Below are positions 1-5,595 of a stretch of 9,148 bases of DNA, one piece after another. Position 1 is the stretch's first letter. Each line of letters opens with the position of its first letter. Source of the stretch: UBA2862 sp045637485 (GTDB lineage: Bacteria; Bacillota; Clostridia; Christensenellales; Aristaeellaceae); contig JAZTZK010000126.1 of NCBI GenBank assembly GCA_045637485.1, forward strand, positions 1 to 9,148, given 5' to 3'. The position numbers and the translations under genes are program-made. Below the pieces are notes generated by a model. That model did not search any database. It was not told the DNA's origin and saw only the letters and a list, made by a program, of their open reading frames with translations.

Positions 1-8
1 ATAAATGT

Positions 9-15
9 CCCTCCT
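9..15 (-). promoter_or_regulatory. Ribosome binding site of the next str-cluster gene (probably rpsG)
   Basis: On the minus strand the sequence AGGAGGG lies 6-8 bases before the left edge of the window, so a start codon must fall at or just outside position 1. The minus strand may read AT at positions 2-1 with the G outside. In bacterial str clusters the gene after rpsL is normally rpsG (ribosomal protein S7), so that is the expected product. None of its coding sequence is visible here. Confidence 0.6.
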
Positions 16-191
16 GATGCAATAATCGGACGTTAAAGTGAACGAGAAACAGGTAAAAGCTCCCGGCGAAGTTGGCGCCTCCAGGGTCGCCCGTTCAGTT
101 CGCTCTCCCGCCGGCTTCCCACCGTCCAAATCGACTCGGCCGTACTGCGCTCCTCCCGTTTTCACCAAAGAGACGAAAAAGATCGACTCAA

Positions 192-566
192 TTACTTCTT
201 CGGACGCTTTGCGCCGTAGAGGGAGCGGCCCTGCATACGCTTGGCAACGCCGGCAGCGTCGAGAGCGCCGCGGATGATGTGGTAGCGAACGCCAGGCAGG
301 TCACGGACCTTGCCGCCACGGATCAGAACAACGGAGTGCTCCTGAAGGTTGTGGCCGATACCGGGAATGTAGCAAGTACCTTCGATACCGTTGGTCAGAC
401 GTACACGAGCAATCTTACGCAGAGCGGAATTGGGCTTCTTGGGGGTCTGGGTCTTAACGGACAGGCAGACACCGCGCTTCTGCGGACAGGACTGCAGAAT
501 CGGGGAATTCGACTTGCTGGTTACCTTTTCTCTACCCTTGCGGATCAACTGATTGATCGTCGGCAT
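192..566 (-). CDS. rpsL: 30S ribosomal protein S12
   Basis: S12 sits at the decoding centre of the small ribosomal subunit, controls translational accuracy and is the protein altered in most streptomycin-resistant mutants. The 124-residue product matches the short form of the family (same length as E. coli and Mycobacterium S12), without the insertion near residue 25 found in Bacillus. Hallmarks are CPQKRGVC (27-34), TPKKPNSALRK (41-51), GHNLQEHSVVLIRGG (71-85) and DLPGVRYH (89-96). Lys43 and Asp89, the residue methylthiolated by RimO in other bacteria, are present. Position 88 is Arg rather than the near-universal Lys, and position 63 is Gly where Val is usual (EGTCYIPG). The start is fixed by an AGGAGGTG ribosome binding site at 577-584. 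The gene lies 103 bases after the L7Ae gene and is probably co-transcribed with it. Confidence 0.98.
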   Translation of the reverse strand: MPTINQLIRKGREKVTSKSNSPILQSCPQKRGVCLSVKTQTPKKPNSALRKIARVRLTNGIEGTCYIPGIGHNLQEHSVVLIRGGKVRDLPGVRYHIIRGALDAAGVAKRMQGRSLYGAKRPKK

Positions 567-669
567 TGAAGAAAAGCACCTCCTGAACTATTATGGATCT
601 TCTTTAGCCTCTATATACACTTCCGCAACCCTGGAAGGACATAGTAGTTATCAAATGCCCTCGAGAGCA

Positions 670-912
670 TTATTTCCGAATGCCGGCGGAGGCGGTCTTA
701 ACCTCTATGCCGCAGGCCTCGCCCAGCTGCTTCATGGTGTCCACCTCGACCATGCGCACGCCGGCCGCGTTGCAGGCCTGGCGCACCTGGCGCACGATGA
801 ACAGGTCGGCATCCCGGGCTATGTAGGCCTCGGCGATCTCGCCCGCCTGAATCGCCCGAACGAGCCTGCGGGTACCGACGACCTTATCGGCATTCTTCAG
901 CTTTTCAAGCAT
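670..912 (-). CDS. ybxF: L7Ae-family K-turn RNA-binding protein (YbxF-like)
   Basis: This 80-residue protein belongs to the L7Ae/L30e/S12e/Gadd45 family. B. subtilis YbxF and related small proteins bind kink-turn RNA and may associate with the ribosome. Family signs are VVGTRRLVRAI (11-21), the region that contacts the K-turn, the hydrophobic core ADLFIVRQ (35-42), and the C-terminal KQLGEACGIEV (61-71). The length is normal for the bacterial single-domain form. The start is supported by GGGAGGC at 921-927, about eight bases upstream. In many Bacillota the gene lies between rpoC and rpsL. Here it lies upstream of rpsL as usual, but the bases upstream are an intergenic region with a promoter and not rpoC, so it appears to be the first gene of the transcription unit. 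Confidence 0.93.
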   Translation of the reverse strand: MLEKLKNADKVVGTRRLVRAIQAGEIAEAYIARDADLFIVRQVRQACNAAGVRMVEVDTMKQLGEACGIEVKTASAGIRK

Positions 913-960
913 CGGCCCACGCCTCCCCCAAACGATCCTTCATTGCACTCGAACTCATAA

Positions 961-989
961 ATAATACCATTCACAGGCCCCTATGTCAA
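961..989 (-). promoter_or_regulatory. Sigma-A-type promoter of the str ribosomal cluster
   Basis: Read on the minus strand, a perfect -35 TTGACA (989-984) is followed after exactly 17 bases by a -10 TATTAT (966-961). Transcription would start near position 954, giving a leader of about 40 bases before the L7Ae start at 912. This is the best promoter match in the window and fits a highly expressed ribosomal protein unit. Growth-rate or stringent control cannot be judged from sequence alone. Confidence 0.85.
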
Positions 990-1191
990 GCAAAAAACGC
1001 CGCAATTCAGGCCCAAATATGAATTTTAACCTGCCGGTCGACGGGAGGCAATCCTGCTCCGCCCCCCTGTTCGCGGCGGATTCCGCGCGGCCAGGGAATA
1101 CGGCCTGTCGATGCTCAACGTCAACAGGCAGGGCGCCGTGACGATGATAAAAAACAGAACAAAAACTTAATTTTACAGTTGCGCCGCAAAG

Positions 1192-1220
1192 GATTTTATG
1201 GTAATATAGTGTTATATAAT
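1192..1220 (+). promoter_or_regulatory. Probable promoter of the diguanylate cyclase unit
   Basis: A consensus -10 TATAAT (1215-1220) lies in an AT-rich patch of an otherwise GC-rich sequence. The best -35 at 17-base spacing is GATTTT (1192-1197), a poor match, so the promoter may be activator-dependent or weak. A start near 1227 would leave a leader of about 74 bases before the ATG at 1301. Confidence 0.55.
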
Positions 1221-1233
1221 ACGTTTGTCCTCC

Positions 1234-1251
1234 GCGCAATTCCCATTGCGC
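1234..1251 (+). promoter_or_regulatory. Leader hairpin / inverted repeat upstream of the diguanylate cyclase
   Basis: GCGCAAT (1234-1240) and ATTGCGC (1245-1251) form a perfect 7-bp inverted repeat with a 4-base loop TCCC, beginning about 14 bases after the -10. A second pair, CATGGG (1251-1256) and CCCATG (1281-1286), could form a longer-range stem ending three bases before the weak ribosome binding site GGTGGA (1290-1295). The first repeat could act as a repressor operator or as an RNA stem at the mRNA 5' end. The pairing is seen in the sequence; any function is inferred. Confidence 0.45.
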
Positions 1252-1300
1252 ATGGGACAGGACGGCCTTCACACACACGACCCATGATCGGTGGAACAAT

Positions 1301-2377
1301 ATGAGCTTTTTGTCAGATTTCCTCCACCAGGAGGTCCCCAAATCAGGCGTCGCAATGCCTGCATATTACCGAAAGGCGCTGTTCATCAGCGAGGTCATAC
1401 TCGCCGCCTACTTTCTGGCGAGCATCGTACTCCTGTTTTTCACGACAGGCACCTTGTTTTGGGTTCCCATCGGCATACTGGCGGGGACCATTATTTGCAT
1501 ACTGGACATCGACCACATAAACGCGCGTATTAACCTGGTCTGCTTCGCCGTGATCGTCGGCGCGTGGCTGGCCTGGTTCGTCTATCGCTTTGGCTGGTCT
1601 GCCGGAAGCCCAAATATACTCGTGCCCATACTGCCGCTGATCTTCTTCAACATCTATGAGCCGCCCGTGGGCAAGCTTGTCTATTCCCTTAACCTGGTGA
1701 TCTTCCGGGTGCTGCTGTTTGCCCTGTCCCTGGGGCACGCCCCCATCGAAGCGCTGGACCGCACCGACAACCTCGTCTTTCAAATCATCAACAGCGTCGT
1801 GCCGATGCTGATTCTGACCGTCGACTTTATACTGTTCAGCTCCAGCATACAGGCCAGAGAGCGGGTGCTGACCATCAACAACCAGGCGCTGCACAGGGAG
1901 GCGGGCACCGATCCCCTCACCGGTCTGCCCAACCGCCGCACATTGCTGGACGAGATAGAGCAGTTCCTGCGGGACAATCCCGACAGTCAGTACAGCATCG
2001 CCATCGCGGATATCGATTTTTTCAAGAAAATCAACGATACCTACGGCCATAGCTGCGGCGACGAAACGCTGAAGACACTGGCAACGCTGTTCATGGAAGC
2101 CGCCGAAGGAAAATACAGGGTGTGCCGCTGGGGCGGCGAAGAATTCTGCTTCTTCATGCCGAATATGAACATCGACGAAGCCGGGCGGGAGATGACCGAC
2201 GTGAACATCGCCGTGCGTCGGAGAAAACTGCGCTTCGGGGAAAGCGAATGCTTCGTCACGATTACCATAGGCGTCGAGGAAAACGACTTCAAATCCACAT
2301 TGGAACAGATACTGGACCGGGCCGACCGAAAGCTGTACATGGGCAAGGTTGGCGGCAGGGACCAGGTGGTGATATGA
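1301..2377 (+). CDS. Membrane-bound diguanylate cyclase (6 TM + GGEEF domain)
   Basis: This protein should condense two GTP into the second messenger c-di-GMP. The 358 residues split into a membrane sensor and a cytoplasmic GGDEF domain. Six hydrophobic segments lie at about 26-48, 53-70, 77-96, 105-118, 126-144 and 158-181, with short loops and no recognised ligand-binding domain between them. The GGDEF domain begins with DPLTGLPNRR (204-213), followed by the metal- and substrate-binding ADIDFFKKINDTYGH (236-250), GD (253-254) and the active-site GGEEF (278-282). The catalytic residues look intact. The inhibitory I-site RxxD, normally nine residues before GGEEF, reads EGKY here and is lost, so product feedback through that site is not expected. 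The start has only a weak GGTGGA ribosome binding site. The stop overlaps an ATG of the next gene's frame (ATGA at 2374), pointing to an operon. Confidence 0.93.
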   Translation: MSFLSDFLHQEVPKSGVAMPAYYRKALFISEVILAAYFLASIVLLFFTTGTLFWVPIGILAGTIICILDIDHINARINLVCFAVIVGAWLAWFVYRFGWSAGSPNILVPILPLIFFNIYEPPVGKLVYSLNLVIFRVLLFALSLGHAPIEALDRTDNLVFQIINSVVPMLILTVDFILFSSSIQARERVLTINNQALHREAGTDPLTGLPNRRTLLDEIEQFLRDNPDSQYSIAIADIDFFKKINDTYGHSCGDETLKTLATLFMEAAEGKYRVCRWGGEEFCFFMPNMNIDEAGREMTDVNIAVRRRKLRFGESECFVTITIGVEENDFKSTLEQILDRADRKLYMGKVGGRDQVVI

Positions 2378-2433
2378 GCCATCGATTGATGCTGAAAGGC
2401 GGCAAAATCAAAACAATGGGAGTGAAAGACCAT

Positions 2434-2991
2434 ATGACACATCTACAAAGTGATATCGCGTGCCGGGAGATCGATTGCGGTTCAGGTACCGTCGACGAGG
2501 CGGCGACGCGGGAAAAATACCGACTGTTGACCCTTCGGCTGATTGGGGCAGGCCGGACCATCACCACCATGGAGAGCTGCACGAGCGGTCAGGTCGCCTC
2601 TTTGATCACCGATACGGAAGGCGCGTCCGCCGTGTTGTACGGGGCTTTTGTCACCTATTCCAACGTGGCCAAGGTCCGACAGGGGGTAAGCGCTAAAACC
2701 ATCGAGACCTTTGGCGTCTACTCCGCCGAGACCGCAACGGCCATGGCCCGCGCCTGCCGGGAGGCCTTGGACGCGGACATCGGCGTCGGCGTCACCGGCA
2801 CCTTCGGCAACGCCGACCCCAACAACGCGGACAGCGTTCCGGGCGAGGTCTATTTCGCCATAGACACCCCGGACGGGTGCTCTGCATGGCATTGCGCGGT
2901 GCCTGCCCAGCCCTCGAGATTTGCGTATAAGCTCTTCATGGCGGACGTGATCGTCGACCGGCTTCTGGCCGTGACGGCAGATAACACATGA
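2434..2991 (+). CDS. CinA C-terminal family protein (PncC-like nicotinamide-nucleotide amidohydrolase)
   Basis: The family (CinA-C/PncC) deamidates nicotinamide mononucleotide to nicotinate mononucleotide in the pyridine nucleotide salvage cycle; stand-alone members are common and not all are tested. Family signs are MESCTSG (46-52), with Ser48 as the likely catalytic residue, GAFVTYSNVAK (70-80) and GVTG (119-122). After GVTG the usual short glycine loop is replaced by TFGNADPNNADSVPGEV (123-139), a variant I associate with a Clostridia subgroup. Its effect on substrate choice is unknown. I chose ATG 2434 because GGGAGTG (2418-2424) lies nine bases upstream and homology begins only near residue 25. 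An in-frame ATG at 2374 overlapping the cyclase stop (ATGA) and another at 2416 are alternatives. The stop TGA overlaps ATG 2988, so translation is probably coupled to the next gene. Confidence 0.87.
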   Translation: MTHLQSDIACREIDCGSGTVDEAATREKYRLLTLRLIGAGRTITTMESCTSGQVASLITDTEGASAVLYGAFVTYSNVAKVRQGVSAKTIETFGVYSAETATAMARACREALDADIGVGVTGTFGNADPNNADSVPGEVYFAIDTPDGCSAWHCAVPAQPSRFAYKLFMADVIVDRLLAVTADNT

Positions 2992-3014
2992 TATTCAGGA
3001 CAGGAGACATGCCG

Positions 3015-3653
3015 ATGAAAGCGATTCTTTTTGACATGGACGGCGTATTGATCGACTCCGAGGCCCTGATGGCCAAATCGGGCATTCTCGCCCTGCGGGA
3101 CTACGGCCTGGACCCCAAGCCTGAGGACTTCATCCCCTTCGTGGGCCAGGGCGAGGACAGGTACATCGGCGGCGTGGCCCAAAAGTACGGGCTGACCTAC
3201 GACCCCGCCATGAAGTCGCTCGCCTACCACTACTACGGCCAATACGTGGAGACGGAGGCCGTCGTGCCCGATGACGTGCACTGGGTGCTGACCACCGTCA
3301 AGGAGAAGGGCTACAGGATCGCGGTTTGCACCTCCGCCGACTACGCGAAGGTGGTGCACAACCTGCGGGCCATCGGCCTGTCCGAGGACTTCTTTGACGC
3401 CTTCGTGACAGGGGACAACATCCAAAACCTGAAGCCTCACCCGGAGATCTACCTGACCGGCGCAAGGCTGACCGATACGCGACCGAATGAATGCCTGGTG
3501 GTGGAGGACGCCCCCAGCGGCATCAAGGCCGCCCACGCCGGCGGCATGAAGGCCGTGGGCATCACCTCCAGCTTCCCGGAGGAATACCTGGTGGCGCAGA
3601 GCCATCCGGACTACGTCATCCAAGAGCTGGGAGAGCTGCTGGACATCGTTTAG
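3015..3653 (+). CDS. HAD-superfamily hydrolase, beta-phosphoglucomutase-like
   Basis: This is a cytoplasmic phosphatase or phosphomutase of HAD subfamily IA. All four HAD motifs are visible in the 212-residue product: motif I DMDGVLIDSE (7-16), with nucleophile Asp7 and acid/base Asp9; motif II CTSA (105-108); motif III Lys140 within LKPHPE; and motif IV VVEDAPSGIKAA (162-173) with Glu164/Asp165. The helical cap lies between about 15 and 85. The cap and VEDAPSGI resemble beta-phosphoglucomutase and sugar-phosphate phosphatases, but the substrate cannot be read from sequence. Start 3015 is preferred because AGGAGA (3002-3007) lies seven bases upstream; ATGs at 2988 (overlapping the previous stop) and 3009 are in frame. 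It is the last gene of the rightward unit, with a strong palindrome 13 bases after the stop. Confidence 0.93.
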   Translation: MKAILFDMDGVLIDSEALMAKSGILALRDYGLDPKPEDFIPFVGQGEDRYIGGVAQKYGLTYDPAMKSLAYHYYGQYVETEAVVPDDVHWVLTTVKEKGYRIAVCTSADYAKVVHNLRAIGLSEDFFDAFVTGDNIQNLKPHPEIYLTGARLTDTRPNECLVVEDAPSGIKAAHAGGMKAVGITSSFPEEYLVAQSHPDYVIQELGELLDIV

Positions 3654-3666
3654 GCATTCCCATAAG

Positions 3667-3718
3667 CAAAGCCACAGAGCGGCATGTCGAAGGATCGATA
3701 TGCCGTTCTGTGGCTTTG
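3667..3718. terminator. Large palindrome between convergent units, probable bidirectional terminator
   Basis: Left arm 3667-3685 (CAAAGCCACAGAGCGGCAT) pairs with right arm 3700-3718, with a single G-T mispair. The stem continues inward (G-T, then TCGA with TCGA) to a 4-base AGGA loop, giving a near-continuous 24-bp hairpin. It lies between the HAD stop (3653) and the modC stop (3735), where a shared terminator is expected. A proper T-run is lacking on both sides (TCTGTTCTT on the plus side), so it may instead be a dispersed extragenic palindrome that also helps to end or protect transcripts. Confidence 0.8.
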
Positions 3719-3734
3719 TCTGTTCTTCGCGCCC

Positions 3735-4778
3735 CTACCCCCGCAGCGGCAGTACGTTCACCGGCGCGACACCCAGCGCTTCCGGCAGAGGCCGGGGGCG
3801 GTTTTCCTTGGGCATGCGCCACCACAGCGGCGGGGCGTCCCCGGCCTGGCCGGCATAGCGGAACGTCAGCACCCACTCGAAGGGCTCCTCCATATCGTCC
3901 ACAAAGGCGACGGGAAAGCGGTTCTGTGGGACATTTGGATCGAAATAGTGGGCGCGGATGCCCGCGTGGGTGACGCCGTCGGACACGGGCAGCGACGTTT
4001 CCAGCGTGACGCCCCAGGCCGGCGCGTACAGCCGGTTCTGCCCCCCCCTCCGGGCGGGGGTGATGTTCTTGCAGCCGGTCAGCGTCGCCGCCGACACCGT
4101 GCCCGGGTCGGCGAACAGTCGCCTGGTGTCCACGGGCTGTTGGGCCAGGCCCTCCGACATCACGGCGATACGGTCGCACATGCGATAGGCCTCGTTGCGG
4201 TCATGGGTCACCAGCAGGGCCGGACGGCCGTATTCCCGGAGCGTGTCCAGCATGGCGATTTGCAGCTTCAGCCGCAGATGGGCGTCCAGGGCGGAGAAGG
4301 GCTCGTCCAGCAACAGCAGCGCCGGACGGTTCAGCAGCGCCCGGGCCAGCGCCACCCGCTGCTGTTGTCCGCCGGACAGCTGGACGGGCCTGTGTTCCGC
4401 CAATTTACGAAGCTGGAACAGCTCCAGCGCCTCGTCAAGGGCCTTTGCGCGCCGGGCGCCGTCCTTCTCGTGACAGAGCCCACAGAGCAGGTTTTGCCGG
4501 ACCGTCATGTCGGGAAACAGCGCGAAGCTCTGGAACAGATAGCCCACGCGGCGCTCCCGGGGCTTCAGGTTTATATGCCTGTCGGAATCGAACAGCACGC
4601 ACCCGTCCAGTTCGATGCGGCCCCGGTCCGGCCTCTCGATGCCCGCGATGCACCTCAGTGCCATGCTCTTGCCGCAGCCCGAAGGACCCAGCAGCCCGGT
4701 GATGCCGTCCGCGCACTCAAACCCGACCCGAAGGCGGAAGTCCCCCAACCGCTTTTCGATGTCAACCGACAGGCTCAT
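3735..4778 (-). CDS. modC: Molybdate ABC transporter ATP-binding protein
   Basis: This is the ATPase of the molybdate importer and would dimerise on the cytoplasmic side of ModB. In the 347-residue product the nucleotide-binding domain shows Walker A GPSGCGKS (31-38), Q-loop LFQSFALFP (81-89), ABC signature LSGGQQQR (134-141), Walker B ALLLLDEP (153-160), D-loop SALD (162-165) and switch His192 in LLVTHD (188-193). After residue 232 comes a region of about 115 residues containing TGCKNI (234-239) and GIRAHYFDP (273-281), in place of the molybdate-binding Mop repeat of E. coli ModC. Regulation of the ATPase by bound oxyanion may therefore differ or be absent. Its ATG overlaps the modB stop (positions 4775-4778), a sign of translational coupling. 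A related tungstate or sulfate importer is possible, but modA supports molybdate or tungstate. Confidence 0.93.
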   Translation of the reverse strand: MSLSVDIEKRLGDFRLRVGFECADGITGLLGPSGCGKSMALRCIAGIERPDRGRIELDGCVLFDSDRHINLKPRERRVGYLFQSFALFPDMTVRQNLLCGLCHEKDGARRAKALDEALELFQLRKLAEHRPVQLSGGQQQRVALARALLNRPALLLLDEPFSALDAHLRLKLQIAMLDTLREYGRPALLVTHDRNEAYRMCDRIAVMSEGLAQQPVDTRRLFADPGTVSAATLTGCKNITPARRGGQNRLYAPAWGVTLETSLPVSDGVTHAGIRAHYFDPNVPQNRFPVAFVDDMEEPFEWVLTFRYAGQAGDAPPLWWRMPKENRPRPLPEALGVAPVNVLPLRG

Positions 4779-5464
4779 CGTACCACGCCCTTCCGCTTCC
4801 CGCCCTGCAGCAGGTTCAAGGCCAGCAGCACCACGGCGCTGATGGCAAGGTTCACCATCACCCAGAGCATCGCCCCTGCGTCGTCGCCCGTGCGGTAGAG
4901 CTGGTAGACCGTGGTGGAGATGGTGGCGGTCCTGCCGGGCGTGTAGCCCACCAGCATCGAGGTCGCGCCGTACTCCCCCAGTGCCCGGGCGAAGGCCAGC
5001 ACGAAGCCGGCCAGTATGCCCTGCCTGCAGGCCGGCATGCGGATGCGCCAGAAGATGTAGGCATCGCTCAGGCCCAGGGTCTGCCCGGACCAGTCCAGCG
5101 TCTCGTCAAAGGCCTCGAAGGCGCCCCGGGCGGTGCGGTACATCAGCGGGAAGGCCACCACCACCGCCGCCAGCACGCCGCCCTGCCAGGTCATGACGAA
5201 GCGCATGCCCGCCCTGTCCAGCAGCGCGCCCAGCGGCCGCCGGATGCCCACCAGCTTCAGCAGGAAGTAGCCGCACACCGTGGGCGGCAGCACCAGGGGC
5301 AGCGTCAGGAACACGTCCAAAAGCCCCTTGACCGGCTTCGGCAGCCGCGCCGCCCAATGGGCGCATCCTATCCCCAAAAAGAACACCAGCACGCTGGCAA
5401 TGGCCGCGATGCGCAGGGAATTGAACAGCGGAAACCAATCCGTCGTAGCGATTCGAGACAGCAT
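4775..5464 (-). CDS. modB: Molybdate ABC transporter permease
   Basis: This is the membrane channel subunit that receives molybdate from ModA and moves it inward using ATP hydrolysis by ModC. The 229-residue length and hydrophobic pattern (about 14-36, 49-70, 95-110, 148-172, 198-219) fit the ModB/CysT-type family. Diagnostic stretches are LTLPLVLPPTVCGYFLL (53-69) and the EAA-type coupling loop around 117-150, ending in FARALGEYGATSMLVG (158-173), where ModC docks. The ribosome binding site GGAGGA lies about 12 bases before the start, slightly long. The gene overlaps modC by four bases but is separated from modA by 137 bases holding palindromic repeats, so ModA is likely made in excess of ModBC. 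Confidence 0.94.
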   Translation of the reverse strand: MLSRIATTDWFPLFNSLRIAAIASVLVFFLGIGCAHWAARLPKPVKGLLDVFLTLPLVLPPTVCGYFLLKLVGIRRPLGALLDRAGMRFVMTWQGGVLAAVVVAFPLMYRTARGAFEAFDETLDWSGQTLGLSDAYIFWRIRMPACRQGILAGFVLAFARALGEYGATSMLVGYTPGRTATISTTVYQLYRTGDDAGAMLWVMVNLAISAVVLLALNLLQGGKRKGVVR

Positions 5465-5549
5465 TTTTTGAGCATTTCCTCCGTCGATACGGGTATAACA
5501 AACGTGTAGAGGCGGCGCGAAGCCGTGGGGACGCTCTCCGAGCGCGACG

Positions 5550-5580
5550 CATGTAGCGGCGCAGGCGCCGCCGCTACATG
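5550..5580. repeat. Palindromic repeat in the modA-modB spacer
   Basis: CATGTAGCGGCG (5550-5561) and its exact reverse complement (5569-5580) form a 12-bp perfect stem with a 7-base loop. On the mod transcript this hairpin lies about 20 bases after the modA stop. It is very GC-rich and has no T-run after it, so it looks like an mRNA-stabilising or dispersed palindromic element more than a factor-independent terminator. Further GC-rich partial palindromes (5511-5549) sit between it and the modB ribosome binding site. Confidence 0.75.
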
Positions 5581-5595
5581 TCCTTTAGGGCTCGC

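Larger units (their letters stand above)
955..1300. other. Divergent intergenic region between the str cluster and the cyclase operon
   Basis: These 346 bases separate two divergent units and hold promoters for both. The left part carries the str promoter. The right part is an AT-rich patch (about 1140-1225) with the -10 of the cyclase unit and a leader hairpin. Between them, 1030-1167 on the plus strand is a 46-codon open frame. Its end, starting at ATG 1111 with residues MLNVNRQGAV, looks protein-like, but I do not recognise it and it has no convincing start for the full frame. It may be a decayed gene fragment or chance. No rpoC sequence is present. Confidence 0.7.

Noticed and set aside
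72..569. 165-residue plus-strand open frame opposite rpsL
   Set aside because: It is the antisense shadow of rpsL, which has a clear family match and ribosome binding site on the minus strand.
1220..1300. A c-di-GMP riboswitch in front of the diguanylate cyclase
   Set aside because: The leader is only about 74 bases, and I see no GEMM-type conserved core, only simple hairpins.
955..1341. 128-residue minus-strand open frame across the divergent promoter region
   Set aside because: It starts inside the cyclase gene, covers both promoters, has a low-complexity mixed composition and matches no family I know.
1343..2050. 235-residue minus-strand open frame opposite the diguanylate cyclase
   Set aside because: Its His/Gln/Asp-rich composition is typical of an antisense frame in GC-rich DNA; the plus strand has all GGDEF motifs.
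3616..4179. 187-residue minus-strand frame covering the palindrome and the modC 3' end
   Set aside because: It is out of frame with modC, and its apparent tail is just translated palindrome.
3684..4898. 404-residue plus-strand open frame opposite modC
   Set aside because: It starts inside the palindrome and runs antisense to a complete ABC ATPase; it is rich in Arg, Gln and Pro with no domain.
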